Source: Solen grandis
Lineage: Eukaryota; Mollusca; Bivalvia; Adapedonta; Solenidae
Direction of reading: 5' to 3'
Assembly: GCA_021229015.1 (NCBI GenBank)
Contig: CM037789.1
Span: 28,881,988 to 28,945,987, forward strand
DNA: 64,000 nucleotides
Below are positions 11,862-25,012 of the stretch, piece after piece. A program made the position numbers and the translations under genes. The notes under the pieces are model-generated. The model did not search any database, was not told the DNA's origin, and was given only the letters and a program-made list of their open reading frames with translations. Each line of letters opens with the position of its first letter. Within the stretch, counting starts at the first letter, position 1.

Positions 11862-14800
11862 TAGTCTGTATTTACAGCATCTGCCAGGAATTCTATCAGC
11901 CGGCGCTAGATTGTCAGCGTCAACGTGATTAAACACACTTTTTCCTTTCCAGTGATGTCTTAGAAGAGAAAAGAAATAGCAATATGCCTGGCAGTATTGA
12001 CAGTCTAGCTATGTGATGAACATGATAATCGAATAAGGTCTTGAACAGTTGCCGCTTCTTTCAAATTATGTCCTTTTGATACCCAAGATTAAGTATGAAA
12101 GTTTAGAATTTTATTATTATCAATAAACAGACGATTCGATAAGTTTCTCCCACAAAAAAAAAAACAACTTTGCTCAGACTTTTCTTAAGATAATATATTT
12201 TCCTTGCCTTGAAAATACGGTGGACACACCATGAAATTTATAAATCAGAGAGAGAGAGAGAACACTAACTAGGTTGTAGGCATGATTTTCCTAAAATAGA
12301 TACACATTAAGGAGAAGATGTTGAACCAAATCATATCGTCAAGGTAACGGCTTCCACTAGTGCTTGAATCAAAACATAAAATGCATATGATATGAATATA
12401 ACCATTCATGTAACGATAAGGTACACAGTCAGTTTCCGTTGTCTCAGGCTCACAAATTTGCGTTATGAAATATCAGGTTGCCTCAAAGAAAACTTTTGTA
12501 ATTCTTTTCTAGTTTTGAAATATCATCAATTTCTCAATAAAACGTTTAATTATACTGTTTTCGGCAGAAAATATTTAGATGAAACACTAATTTTTTGTAA
12601 TACATTTTTAAATTCAATGTAGAATATAGATTGTCCATAAAGAGTAAGGAAAGTTTTTTCATATGCAGTAAGGAATCGACTATTTTGCATGTTGATTTGA
12701 CTGTTATAATTTAAATTTAATAATTGGCTCTGCAGGCTTAAAATAAGTTTTCGTATCCCTCCATTGTTCATTTTTATATTTTTTTGATTGTCAAGCAATC
12801 TTTCGTTCTTTAATACGAAAGCTTTCCTCTTTCCTCTTGTGTGTGTTTGTAAGGAGTTTTATTCAGATAGACATCAGATGTTATAAAAGATTATTGTTTC
12901 TCTTTACATGACAGATATGCATGGAAAAAGTCTTCAGTTTGAGTCATGATCAAATAGGAGTAGACAATAGGCTATCCTTTCTTTTACTTACCAAATATTA
13001 CACCCTCAAATTATTAGTTAGTATAGGAAGAAATGGATAACAGAGACGCGCAGTTGGTTAAAAATATATGTATTTGCCATCATGCAGCGATATGATTCAT
13101 GCATGCTATGAGTAAATATACATATTCGCATATCTAGAGGATCAGTTTGTGGTTAAACAATATGATTTTCAGTATCGTTTGCGAAACAGCGATTGGAATC
13201 ATTTTTCAATGACACGATGTTCTTCTGGGCACGCAGCGTGATGATTTCATCGTGTTTCAAGTGAAGATTGAAGTAAGCGAACGATAACATTTTGATTTCA
13301 TTATAGTTATAAAACAAATACGATGTTTAAGGTGTGTATTTTAAGGTAGCCAGATAAACATTATTATCAAGTTTGATAGAAAGGTATAAATGTGAAAATT
13401 TAATGCTACTTTTAACAACAAGGCCTACAGTTTAGCACAAACTTATTTTTGTTTAATATAAATTGCATGTGAACCTTTTTAAATAATTGTATTAATATAA
13501 AAATAAAGAAAAAAGTTTCATTTAGTGTACAGTACATCTAATTTCATTTCATTTTTAAATCGAATCAGGCGACAATTATAAGTGGTAACTGCAATATATA
13601 GATTTTCACAAACAATTTCTACCGAAGTAGTTCACATAACTGAATCGGAATTATTCAAATTCAACATTTTTTCTTTGGAGGCAATGTTTTCGATGATTGT
13701 TTGATTACTTTATTCACCGCTATTATCAACTTCCCCAGCAAAATCCAATAAAATATTTTGATAGCACAAATCTACGAAAAAAGAAAATAGTATATACGAT
13801 CAAATAATACAAAAAATAACTTCCACAATACATTGACGTCGGATATAGGACCGTATCAAAAATTTTGCATCTCTTACAAGTTTATAAAACATATACCTAA
13901 TGGAATACATGCCAAGGATATTGTTAAGATCGCTTATCCAGCTTAGTTACAGAACAAATATTCCAAGTAGAATTTTAAGATATGCGGAGCATGATGTTGG
14001 GCAGGCGTAAAATGTATGAAAATTGTGCAAACAAATTGAGATTTTCAGTTTTTCAAACCATGTACGATAAAAGAAAACATATAAAAGCTCAGTGCTCGTG
14101 TTTAATTGAAAACCTATCTAAGACTATGCTGTGAAAGATGCATATCTGTCGGTTTATAAAAAAAATGTCTATGTTTTTTGATGCCATGGAGCCTCTCTAG
14201 GAAGAAATATGTAGACAATTGTTGCTATCAACATTTCGGTAACGAATACCAACCCCCTCTCCGTAAAATGAATTTGAATGAATTTAAAATTGTATTATAA
14301 CCAATCATGTAAATTAAAATTTTCATACTGAAATAGTGTATAGTTAATGAAGCCAACTTAAAGAGAATATTATTTAAAAGAAAATTGAGCATCAATTGGT
14401 TTTGCATTTGACTTAACTATTAAAGGCATTCAAGTTTTCAGAGATAACAGTGGACGAGATTGTTAGCATGTTTTAACGATTTTTCGTCTGTATTTATAGC
14501 AATTGCCAGGAACTCACCAGGAGTCTTCAGATTGTCAACGTCAACAAAAGTTACACCGATGTTTTCAAAAATACGAGAATTAGCAATGTGTTTGACATTT
14601 TTGATAGTCCATATACATGATTAACACGATGACCGCATGTAGTTTTGAAAAGTTGTTGTATCTTCAAGGCATGAAATTAATTAAGTTTTACATGAAAGTT
14701 ATGGCGTGGAGATAAATCGATTCAAACAAAATCCTAAGGTTAACAATCTGCACAATTCTCAAATTTGATTTTAAGATAAAAAAAAATTTCATATATGACT

Positions 14801-15649
14801 TGAAGAAAAGAAAGGGTGGATTATATGTACTTACTAGAATTTAGATAATATATCCTTCAAACATGTCAAAATTAAAAAAAAATAGCCATTTAAAATTATT
14901 AAAAAATTTATTTAAATATTTAATTTTCACTTGTTTCTGCCTAAAACTTATAAGGATATCACACCATCAGCATTTATAATTCTTTGTTATGACATACGAT
15001 AGGACACAAAGGTCTATGTCACAGGAATTTCTGTCTTGCTCTAATATACTCGCATAACCAGTTTCTTGTGATAATTTATTCAATTTGTATTGTTGAAATT
15101 TTTAGTACGGTTTTCTTGAATTGCGTTATTGTCACTGAATTTTTAGTAATGTTTATCTCGTATAACTATGTTCAAATGAATCTACTATATAAAAATACAA
15201 CGTAGCTTTTTATCTTTTTCTTTCAATGTCTTTTGCCTTCTGCTTATTTTTTCTATTACAGCTTTATTTGAATTTAGACATCTTAGAACAACTTTGTTCA
15301 TTACTTTTGAATTCTCAGTTGTTACAGCTTAAACGTAAATTTTATTTTGTGATCATCTATTTTATTCCTTATCGCACCTGAGAAGTTTGCAGATGGTTTG
15401 ATTATGTAGCAGAACCAGAAAGGATAATTATAGGTACTTAGGTATATTTTAAAGATTTCTTTGAATATTGTATATCTATTTAATCTCATTACTGGTTGGA
15501 TATACCGTGTGGTAATAAGAGCTAATTTAAACTTGATTCATTTTACATCGATTGCGAAAGAAGTTCTTTCAACATATATTTTCCCGCTTGAGGGTTCCTT
15601 GCTTGAAACATACTTTTGCATCTGGGAAGCTCATTGAAAATTATTAACT

Positions 15650-15836
15650 GCAACTTTCGGATCCACAGTCGGATACATTACCACTGGCCCAAGAGCGTTG
15701 TTTTACTGGTATGTAAGATATGTAATACCATGAAGAAAAGGGCCACGATTCTGATGGACCATCAAGCAAAGCAATGTCGTTGACTAAAGGTGCAGTAAAC
15801 GTCTGAAATGTTCCAATGCCCACTATAGTTAACACG
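15650..15836 (-). pseudogene. Candidate internal exon, copy B (LLDGPSESW block)
   Basis: The homologue of 7090-7300. The minus-strand frame stays open longer here, through SWYYISYIPVKQRSW and GNVSDCGSESCS to TAA. Upstream of the shared part the sequence GGCATTGGAACATTTCAG could act as an acceptor. Two cysteines sit four residues apart near the end. The frame is intact but there is no evidence of expression, and the downstream candidate exon of this copy (about 12310-12365) is truncated. Confidence 0.35.
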
Positions 15837-17287
15837 GAAACTAGTTGCCATTTGAATCAAAGCGCTCAATGCGCTGAGAGACGGCAAAGGAATTAACATG
15901 AAATAGCTATAATTCTAAACCCAGCGTTTCTGAGTTATTGAAGCAATGGGGGCAATGGTCATATGACGCCAAAAACTCCACACGCTATTGCTACAGAATT
16001 ATTGAAATCGCTCCCTGTTTGTTACATAATAACCCGGAGTAAAGATCATGAATATTTCATTCATTAGTTGTATACCAAAGTAGGTCATTCCCTTTCTTCA
16101 GTACTACTGAACCTGATGTATACATTCTATTTTTGTGGAGGTGTAGAATTTGACAAGGTTTTTGATTATTTAAGATATTTGAATGTTTGTCTTTCTTTTT
16201 CAAAGTTAAGAATGCACTGGGAGGAACCTAACTCGCCATCACGCAAAATTACGTGTGGGCTAATTAAGGTTAATTACATAAATGTAGTTTCTAATGTGGA
16301 TCGCTAATTCTTCTTTTTACAGAAAGCATGTATTCATGTATGTAAAATTGGTTGCTGTTCTGATTAAGAAATGACAGGGATATTTTGTTCACGCTTAAAA
16401 TGGATGTTTCCATTGTAAAATAATAGTAAAAGAAAACATGTTAACAAACAATTACACATTATAAGCAATCACGGTATTGATTTAAACGTCTGTGTAAAAT
16501 ATTCCACTCGTATTCGTTAGTACAGAATCGCATTGCATGGATCCGCACTAAGTACAGGGAGGTACAGTTAAACTTCCCGTGGAAAATATGCAAATCAGCA
16601 AGGCTTGTTTTTGTTTTTCAGGTACATAAGACGGCTGTCGCCGTCTAAGAATATATAGACAAGCATGTATAATTTAAGTAGACGAACCCGTATACTTTCG
16701 TCTGATAGTTCCATAATTTTCCGAAAATTCTATTGTCCTGCCCGAATAATCGCTTATAATGTGTATTGTTTGTTAACATGTTTTCTTTTCTATTATTTTA
16801 CACTGGAAACATTCATTTTAAGCCCATATGATTAAGTAAGGAGGCGTTTAAACAGCAAACAATTTGTCGGATCAGCCTTTTACAGCTCTTATCCCACAGG
16901 CAACAATCACTTTAAAAGACATTATCTAAAGTCGGCCAAAACAAAATAATTGAATATCTCATTAGCTTTATTCAAAGACAAGAAATGCGTGTTTTGACTC
17001 CTCGATCTTCTCTCCAATACAATGACAAAAACAGTCTTCATAAAGGACTATGTTCACTAAGTGGTAAAAATGGCCTAAACTTTTAGGGAAAATTAATATG
17101 CATTTCAGAAGTCTTTTTCAATCTCTAACATAAACAACAAACCTTAAATCACCGAAAACGGATATAATCAGTATTTATCAATCGTCAGGTTGAATAAAAT
17201 ATTTGATTGAAAATACCTGTTGAAATCCATTGAACCGTAATTTACACGCGTTTTGTATAAATATTGGCTGATGTCATCATTTGATAC

Positions 17288-17415
17288 GATGAATTCAATA
17301 TGGCTGCATGCTTCGACAAACAAGAGACTTTCCATATATATACCTAAATGATTAATATTTATTCTGTAAAAATATCTTGTCTGTCGAAGCATGCGGCCAA
17401 TATGAATTTCAACAA
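17288..17415. repeat. Inverted repeat inside the 3.8-kb transposon
   Basis: The left arm GAATTCAATATGGCTGCATG, continuing CTTCGACAAACAAGA, pairs with the right arm TCTTGTCTGTCGAAGCATGC, continuing GGCCAATATGAATTTC. The spacer is about 45 bp. It could be an older nested foldback element. Confidence 0.6.
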
Positions 17416-18712
17416 AATATGATCAGAGACGCGTAACGGCTCTATGCCTTATATCTTCACCGGTTTATAAAAAAGATGATACAAATGTACTTTAACGGTT
17501 TTATTTTCGCTAATCTTTTATTATGTAAACATCATCATTGTATTTTAAATGTTTCTCTGAATATTTGACATATTTAACTTATGTAAGATCATAGAAACAT
17601 GGTAATCGATGACAAAACGGTCGAAACAGCAGAGGATATTTTTGCCTTTACACCGTTTCATCAAATGATCAAAGTACATGGATACTAAAGTATTTTGTCG
17701 ATTGCGATGTAGATATTTAACCATACTATTTTCTATGACTTATATGCTTTCTTTTAAATATTTACGTAAGTATGATTCTCATAATTTAATTCCTTTTTAT
17801 ATTTAAATACTGAAAAGAAGCGTTACGCACCGTGGATAAATGGTCCAAGATACATTTATTTAAATAGCTTCAAGAAAGCATCGCACATTTTTTAAACATT
17901 TGGTGTGTTTTAACTCAAGACATAAAGGCATGTTCATCGTGTACTCAAATCTATTTTTAGATGTGTATTTACATAAGTTAGGTAGATAGCATTGATTTTC
18001 ATAGTTTACACGGCGGTTTATTTGAGTCATTGATGATGACATTACATCGTGTCTTAAACTTAAAGGTATCATTTATATATAGAAATAGAAACACCCGAAA
18101 CAAATCCACCTCTCACTCATCTGATTATTTCCTAAAGAAAATAGATTTAAATTCTTAGAACATTGTGAAAATAAACACTAAACTTCTACTTCTCACCTGG
18201 AATGATAAAAAAAAACACTATCTGTACCTGACCAAAATAGTGGAATTAACAAAAGAAAAATGTTGTATACCTCAGTAGATCTACTCCTTTTACTTCATTG
18301 ATAGTATGACACTAGTAGAAAAGATCCCTTTATATATCCTTTGAAGGTTGAAATGTGCATATGCAGGCTGAATATTACACACTGTTCTTCTCTGAATAAC
18401 TAGAGTAGATCCATGTTAACCCTTTTGTATAAAGTCTGTAACATTTTGAAGGAACCTGTTGTGTAGTGGTATTTTGTTTTAGACTGAGTAGTTGGTCTAT
18501 CCAGAGATGTGAATACCTAGAGCTCCGTGGTCTATCACTCTGTGGTAGATTGAGTGCACAACTCATTTGAATTTTTTTAAAGACATTAACAACTTTATCA
18601 ATAGCTTAAATAAACAAGTATAACTACAACCCAAGATGTACTCAAAACATGTTGTGAATGCTTTTCGTGTGGGTTACTGCTCCACCAACAGTCATAATGT
18701 CTACGTGATACT

Positions 18713-18801
18713 ACAGGACCCTGATATTCAGACCAAAAATGTTTTTTGAGAAAAATGACCTCTCTATATAGATTTTTTTTACCGAATATCAGGGTCCTGT
18801 G
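18713..18801. mobile_element. Foldback element (GGACCCTGATATTC family)
   Basis: Arms ACAGGACCCTGATATTC and GAATATCAGGGTCCTGT are perfect reverse complements. The loop contains AAAAATGACCTCTCTATATA. It is the second copy of the family seen at 3068-3162 and is nested inside the 3.8-kb transposon. Confidence 0.65.
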
Positions 18802-19038
18802 GCGAGACAGACAAAACTTGCTGTCTTATTGTGATATGCCACAGGTACGTACCGTAATCGATACCACACCCAGCATCGAAAATCCACGAGGGATTTATTC
18901 GTTCCCCTCCACACATAGCTGACATGAAATAAAATAATATAGGCAGCAGTAAGTATCCGACGATGGGCCAACCATTGATCTACACTTACATGATGAGCAT
19001 CATGCTGAGCATTTGACAAATGCGATACACAAGTATCA

Positions 19039-19276
19039 GGGGTCCATATGGCCTAGTAGGAAAAGTTTGCGACTGTACCACTCAGGCTTTCAAGGCCACT
19101 TGTTCGAATCTAGACAGAGCCAAGTGGGTATTACATGCGAGGAAACTTTACAGCTGATTTATGGTTGGTCTGTGGTTTTATTCCGGTGCTATTGTATGAT
19201 TGGGATCTTCCTGAACATGTAAGAGCTAGATGTCGCTATATGACTGAAATACGGTTGCAGCGAGGTAAATTCCAAA
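19039..19276 (+). repeat. tRNA-derived SINE (type 1), diverged full-length copy
   Basis: Plus-strand relative of 57449-57707. The A box region is TATGGCCTAGTAGG and the B box TTGTTCGAATCT. The shared body runs GAGGAAACTTTACAGCTGAT, TTGGTCTGTGG, GATCTTCCTGAACATGTAA, GATGTCGCTATATGA. The tail is degraded. It sits inside the TIR transposon, so it inserted after that element or travelled with it. Confidence 0.75.
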
Positions 19277-20039
19277 GCAATACCAATTAAAAAAATAGGG
19301 GGAATATTTGAATATTTGAATTATGCTGCTTAATTCATTGATATTTATGATTATGATACCAAGAATAAAGCCAATACAGTTGAAGACTACATATTTGAAT
19401 TGGTCTGTCCACATATAACACTATAAAATGCAACATACTCTAAATATAACTGAAGTGTACACCTGATTTCTAACCATAGGATTATGGGCAGGAACTTGAC
19501 AGTCTCTTTTTATTTCATACAGCTATGGGCATGATAGGTTGATGTTCTCCTGCATATTTTATATTTTTCAAATATTCATATCAGTTTTAGTGAATATTTA
19601 TGCACCCCGCCCCCGTTTATTGTATCTGCATATGAAATTGTGAAAATACGGAATCTGCCATATAAGTTGTCATTTCTGTCATTTCATATCAACTTTTTTT
19701 TAAAGTTTTTTTTTAATAACTATTACTAAGTGAGTCTTAAAGACCTCCTGTCTATCAAAAATACATGTGCAGCGTATACTGACAAAACTCCTTAAGTAAA
19801 AGTAATGGTTCGAAACTCATTGGGTCTGAGAATTTATGTTAGAGATGTTGTTGAAATCAAAATTATGGTCATATATGTATTTATTCGTACAGATTATTAA
19901 ACAAATCAGCTAAAGAGACTTATTCAGATGGACAAGCTTTTGTAAATATTTTGAAAAAGGAGATCTCTTTGCTAAATATGTAATTTATCTTTAAAAGCCA
20001 GAAACAAATTGCAAAGTTATTTTGCACACAATAAACAGT

Positions 20040-20690
20040 TCACATATTTTGAACACTATGACTTTGAAAAATGAACTTTACCTTGAAGTATCCACCATTT
20101 CATTTAAGTGACAAACTGTTACCTTATATTGAATATGAATACCAATTTATGGTAAAATAAGGAATCCCTTAACATAACTAAACTACAACCCGGAAGATCA
20201 AAATTCCACGTATTTCTGACAAATTTGACCTTTAATGATGACCTTGACAATGAAGTATCCACAGGTCCATGTATCTGATATAAAGTCAAATCATATGGAA
20301 CATATATACCAATTTCTGTTCAAATCTGAAAACTCGTGACTAAACTATCAACCGGAAAATCAGAATTTTACATATTTTTGACAATTTGGACCTTCACTGG
20401 TGACCTTGACATTGAATAACACTTTTTTTTTATAGTGTTTTTTTATATTTTTTAAATTTATTTAAAATTGGGTAACACATCAGTAACCCATAATTAAATT
20501 ATCACCGGAAAATCTGATTTTTGCATATTTTTGACAATCATGACCTTCATTGGTGACCTTGACCTTGAATAACCCATCGGTTTATTTACGTGACACACTT
20601 TCTCACAAGAGTGAACATTTTTACAAATTTATGTTAAAATCTGACCACCAAAAACAAAATTACAGCTGGGAAAACTGCGACAGACGTAAC
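20040..20690. repeat. Tandem repeats of about 165 bp, 3.5 copies
   Basis: The marker (A/G)AC(C/T)TTGA(A/C)(A/T)(A/T)TGAA or TGACCTTGACCTTGAA recurs at about 20074, 20239, 20403 and 20552, giving spacings of 165, 164 and 149 bp. Companion blocks CATATTTTTGACAA and CCGGAAAATC also recur. This is a short satellite-like array inside the transposon. Confidence 0.7.
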
Positions 20691-21049
20691 CAAAACATTA
20701 CTACACCCTTGTTGCCAAGGTGACAGAAGAATGTTTTATGTGAATGAAATCATCATTTTTAATATCAGTCCAGTGTTGCTTCTTATTTGTCCAAAAATCA
20801 TAAAGTTCTGAGCTTGGGCCATTTTCACCACTTAGTGAACATAGTCCTTTACTTGGAATTCAGAAAAAGCAACCACTAGCAACAACAAAAAAATACCAAT
20901 ATCATCGTGAATTATGAATTATGACCCGGTTTCCTTAGTACCACAAATTATCTAAAATTTCATGTGCGCCTCAAAATACTCTTCTCTATTTCTCTTCTAT
21001 ATTGCTATGCAAATTTATAAAAATAGATAGAAATGGATGAAAATAATCA

Positions 21050-21247
21050 TCACATCATATCATATATTACTACAAAAGCACAACAAAATTGCAATTCATT
21101 TGCCCCAAGTGCAGCCAGAAAGAGTCCATCGTCCATGTTGAGGTGGCGTATTATTGTAATATATTTGAGAAATGACTTTCTGCCAGCGCAGATTATATTT
21201 TCATATCCGTCTATCTTCATACTTGTAATTTTATTGTCGGTTGTCAT
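21050..21247 (-). pseudogene. Block L3, copy B (open frame)
   Basis: The minus-strand frame starts MTTDNKITSMKIDGYEN and continues ICAGRKSFLKYITIIRHLN, MDDGLFLAALGANELQFCC. It lies about 160 bp downstream (in minus orientation) of the core block. Diverged homologues occur at 7950-8140 and more distantly near 32950 and 37690. The composition looks protein-like, but copy A is frameshifted and no family is recognised. Confidence 0.35.
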
Positions 21248-21404
21248 GAAGTATTTTACTGCTTAATGTTCATAATGAAATATGAATGAATAATAGATAT
21301 CATCATTTCACTTACCATGACGATGATGTATGGGAAAAATCTTCAATTTGAAACCCATTCAACAATTACGCAAAACGGGAACGACCTTAATAAGATATCT
21401 TTGC

Positions 21405-21614
21405 CTACTTAAAATCTGATAAAATTTGATAAATATTTCTTATCGGCAACTCTTTTCTGTCAAATTCAATTCTTTTGATTTCAGATAATGGAAACCAGGG
21501 ACGCTCTTGATTTAGAACAAAAGCATATTCGATGATAAAAGTTTCGAGTATTGTGTTGGTATTTAAAATGTATGGTAACCCATTTTCATTTCCAGATTTA
21601 ATCAGATGAGTATT
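21405..21614 (-). pseudogene. Core block, copy B (open frame of 69 codons)
   Basis: One uninterrupted minus-strand frame contains HLIKSGNENGLPYILN, TNTILETFIIEYAFVLNQ, PWFPLSEIKRIEFDRKELP and IRNIYQILSDFK before TAG. It has no internal methionine, so it would have to be part of a spliced exon. It unites the two frames seen separately in copy A. Related frames occur at 10523-10729, 27358-27522 and 33295-33450. Confidence 0.45.
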
Positions 21615-23485
21615 CTAATGAAGATGAGATCACTTCTTTTTTATAAATAAGGAATTGTATTACTAAGACGACATCTAAGAAATGAGCTTGAACATCTGAT
21701 TAAATTTTGTGCATTTTTCAGTGTATTTCAAACTGACCTTATTCTATTCCTTGCTGCAATAACGGCATTTGACATAATTAATGGAGAAAGTTTATAATTT
21801 GTTTGAAAAACAAAAATAAACCCTATAAATGATGATTTTGTCTACGTGCTGACTTTTACAAACGATTTACCCAACCTGATGAACAGCGGATTGGAATTTT
21901 CAGAATCATTTTCTTTTATTGGGGACTTTTTTTCGCAGAAATTATCTTTCAAACACTTCGAATATAATCCACATTAGCCAATTTCAAATATATAGAACAT
22001 GTTTTTTTATAACATGACTGAAAGTTTTTTATGAAGGCCTACCCAAGGAAAAACACTGTATTATCATGACACAAAAGAAAACTGATATAATTCATTATCA
22101 TCTGAGTTTTTCTCCTATAAATTTACTTGTTCTTTTTTTCTTTTTTCTTTTTTTTGTTTAGACTTAAGGTAATGTTTCATATCCTTGATTGAATACATGA
22201 CTTAAATATTTGACATATCGGACAATCGTTCTATTGTAATCGACAGAGGACATTTATAAGAATATAAATTGCCCTGGGTTCATGTTATAAAACTCTGTAG
22301 GGACGGATCGAATATTAGCTTATCATATTATTATTGAAATATGTCAAGCCTATTTCTTGCATTTTATGTTATGCAATTCCTTGTGTCATACATATATGTA
22401 ACAATTGTATCTTTTGAATTGAGAAAGGACTCAACATATAAATACAAATAAAACATTTGCTATCTTACTACTGTCAAGTCTTTACTTGGTGCTTCTATAT
22501 TCCTTTGCATATATGCCCATCTATCAAACACGTAAAATATTCATATAATGCCTTTATTATCCTGAAATGTCCTATGGTTTAGGTATGCAATCGTACAGTC
22601 TTTTTTGTAGAGATTCAATAAAGCATATGATGTTTTCCTTGAATTGTTTTCAACAATTTATAATTTTGTAAGAACATATATAGAGTGGGAATTTTACAGC
22701 CATATTTCATAAAGTGATTATGTTATGAAGTTATTTGAAGGGTATTCAAGTTTAGAATTGTATGATCTCCCGCCAATATTAATACAACCCTTTTACAAAA
22801 AAAGAAATCCGTTATTATGCACAAAACTTTCTATTGGATCGACTATTTTCAAGATATTGGCATCAAGTAAGCGCGGTAAAGTTCATAGGTATTTCTATAA
22901 CCAAATTTGTGTCTAGACCCTTCTTTTTGAAATTTGCATCTTATACTTGACTGAAAAAAATCCTCATAAGGTATCGACGTCGAGATGACAGCTTTTGTCC
23001 ATGGAAGGATAAAATAAAGGTTTTAAAGATAAAAATCATTGGCATAGGAATAGAGATAAAGGTTTTGATATAAAAAAAAGTTTTAAAAATGTTAGTTTTG
23101 TAAAGTTAAGCGGCTTAATTAATAACCTCGAAAATCCTTCGAATAGCTCATACCTTGATGTATATATACTGAAATCGACTGGGGAGATGTTTGAACCTAT
23201 TGCTGGGTTGGGTAAAAGCATTGCAGAAACAAACCTTTAAGTTTCCGGTTCATGTCGGAAGCAAACTAGCATCCGATTTTATCACAGCACCATTCGATAT
23301 CAGGACGGTATTAGTTTTAGAAAGAAAATATGCGACTATTTTACATGTAACATGATGTAACATGATACTTTTTTATAGATATGTGATATGGACCAGTTCT
23401 TAAAACATTACAATAAATTGCAATATTCATTATATGCTATGCTTAATCATTTTTGTTATTTCGTTTTGTTGATTGTAATGACATA

Positions 23486-24720
23486 TTTTGTTACTGAATA
23501 TGACAGATAACTCCTCCTCAACAATGTGGGTTTAATGTATGATTAGGTTCGATCTGATTCTTTTCATTCTGAAATGATCTTAAAATGTATTTCCTCATTT
23601 TAAATGACGCTGATACATCATAAATGTCCACAAAATAAGTCGAAAAGCGGAAATGTCCTACATTGACTATCATTTATTTCTTTACTTTTGATGTTTCTTA
23701 TCAATGAATATTTCCATCACATTTATTTGCGTTCTACAATATGCATTTCTGTCTGGAGAATTCGGTGTGATTCAAATATGCTGTTGGCATATAAAAAGTC
23801 TTACTTAAAATCATTTGTATCCTAATTTGATTCAGGCAATCAACAAAATGAAAGCATGATAATTTTTTTATGGAGGGAATGCCTTATATGAGCATAACCA
23901 ATAAATATAAGAACTGGCTCAAACTATGAAACATTTCACTGTGTGGTTGATAACATCGTGTTCTAACGGTGTAGGTTCAAATCCTTTCTGATTCAATCGT
24001 TCGAAAATATATTTGAACGTCCGAAGAGTAAAATGTTTGTAATTCGCAATAAAATCAGAAGTATTGGTAAAATATCTATATGTAATGGCGCTTTATGATG
24101 ATAAAAAAATATTATTTAAGATTACAAAATCCCAATAAAAATTAATTATGATAATGTTCAGCACATTAACTATTTAATGTACAATTCCTGACTTAAAATT
24201 CAAAGGTGTTGGTTTCTTATTAATAGGCTTGTTATATTCAATTGTAAATAATATTTTACCGATTTAAAACTCTAGCATTAATTTTCCATACCTCATACAC
24301 GTAAGATTATACACCAACCGCCGAGCACAAAAAAATCAAAATTCAAAAACATCTTTTCATTCATTTTGTCGCAGACCAGGCTTTTTCTTTGTTTTAATTA
24401 ACAAAAAACACCTTTTGAAGCGATTTAAGTGAGCATTCTCTTTTAACATTTTTGCCATATTTGTCTCTAGATTTCCATGATTTTTTAATGAAAAGCATAT
24501 CAAAACAAAACCAGTTGTTTCTACCACCATCAAGCATTTGTTATTGAATAAGGAAAATTAATTTGAATAATTTTATCTGAAATTAAATTTCTCGGAATAA
24601 TAAAACATGTTTCAAGAAAAAAGGTTATATGATATTTGGATATTCTAAATCATGCATCAGATAAGAGAATTTTAATTAAATTTTTAAAAATTAATGGTTT
24701 ATAAAATTATTGTTTGTTTC
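23486..24720. repeat. Segmental array sub-copy B2
   Basis: Degenerate second sub-copy of unit B. It has the AAATGACGCTGATACATCA block, a decayed core at about 23690-23850 (TTTCTTATCAATGAATATTT through TTGGCATATAAAAAG), and the AATCCCAATAAA block near 24130. No open frame is retained. A GGTTCAAATCC at about 23971 resembles a tRNA B box but belongs to the array sequence. Confidence 0.55.
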
Positions 24721-24732
24721 TTTATTTGGTTT

Positions 24733-25012
24733 CCTACGACAGTATTTCAGTCATTTGAGGACTATCTCTACTTTAGACTGATATGGTCACACTACAGTAT
24801 CACGCCGTAGACATGTGATGTGGCATGATGCCACATCCAGTCACATAAATCTAAAACTCGGCCAACTAGTCTTGGACCTAACCGAATATACTGAGTGCGA
24901 ATCATGGGAACTATACCAGTACCAGTACGACTTTTTTTGTCACGACCGGTACGAACCCACGATCTCCAGATTTCTGAGCGGACGCTCTAACCTCTCGACC
25001 ACCGGGACAGGT
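24733..25012 (-). repeat. tRNA-derived SINE (type 2), near full length
   Basis: On the minus strand the head reads CCCGGTGGTCGAGAGGTTAG (A box) and GTGGGTTCGTACCGG (B box). The body follows, with ATCATGCCACATCACATGTC, GGCGTGATACTGTAGTGTG and AGTCCTCAAATGACTGAAAT, to ACTGTCG. The same body recurs at 47870, 49294, 50750, 51988 and 63673. A dinucleotide-like CCAGTACCAGTACGAC lies in the middle. Confidence 0.8.

Larger units (their letters stand above)
17043..20849. mobile_element. Non-autonomous TIR transposon, about 3.8 kb
   Basis: Near-identical terminal inverted repeats of about 36 bp read AAGGACTATGTTCACTAAGT, then GGT(A/G)AAAATGGCC, from both ends. Each end is flanked by TA, consistent with a TA target duplication. 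Copy A retains the homologous unoccupied site (TCTTCATAAATTAACTTAG near 7665), which shows insertion after the A/B duplication. Inside there is no transposase-like frame. It holds a 128-bp inverted repeat (17288-17415), a foldback (18713-18801), a SINE (19039-19276) and tandem repeats of about 165 bp (20040-20690). Bivalve elements with internal tandem monomers of about 160 bp (pearl-type) are known; kinship is only a suggestion. Confidence 0.75.
11862..23485. repeat. Segmental array copy B
   Basis: Starts with block L1 and a TTTTTCCTTTCCAG junction, then runs parallel to copy A as described there. It is interrupted by extra segments: about 13755-14020, about 14910-15465, about 15840-16670 (part of which matches the 3480-3700 tail), and the 3.8-kb transposon at 17043-20849. 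A (GA)n tract lies at 12247-12262. Copies A and B are the least diverged pair in the array, so this duplication is probably the youngest. Confidence 0.8.

Noticed and set aside
23960..23990. Possible tRNA gene (GGTTCAAATCC near 23971)
   Set aside because: No acceptor stem or A box at the right distance, and the segment aligns with other array copies that have no B box.
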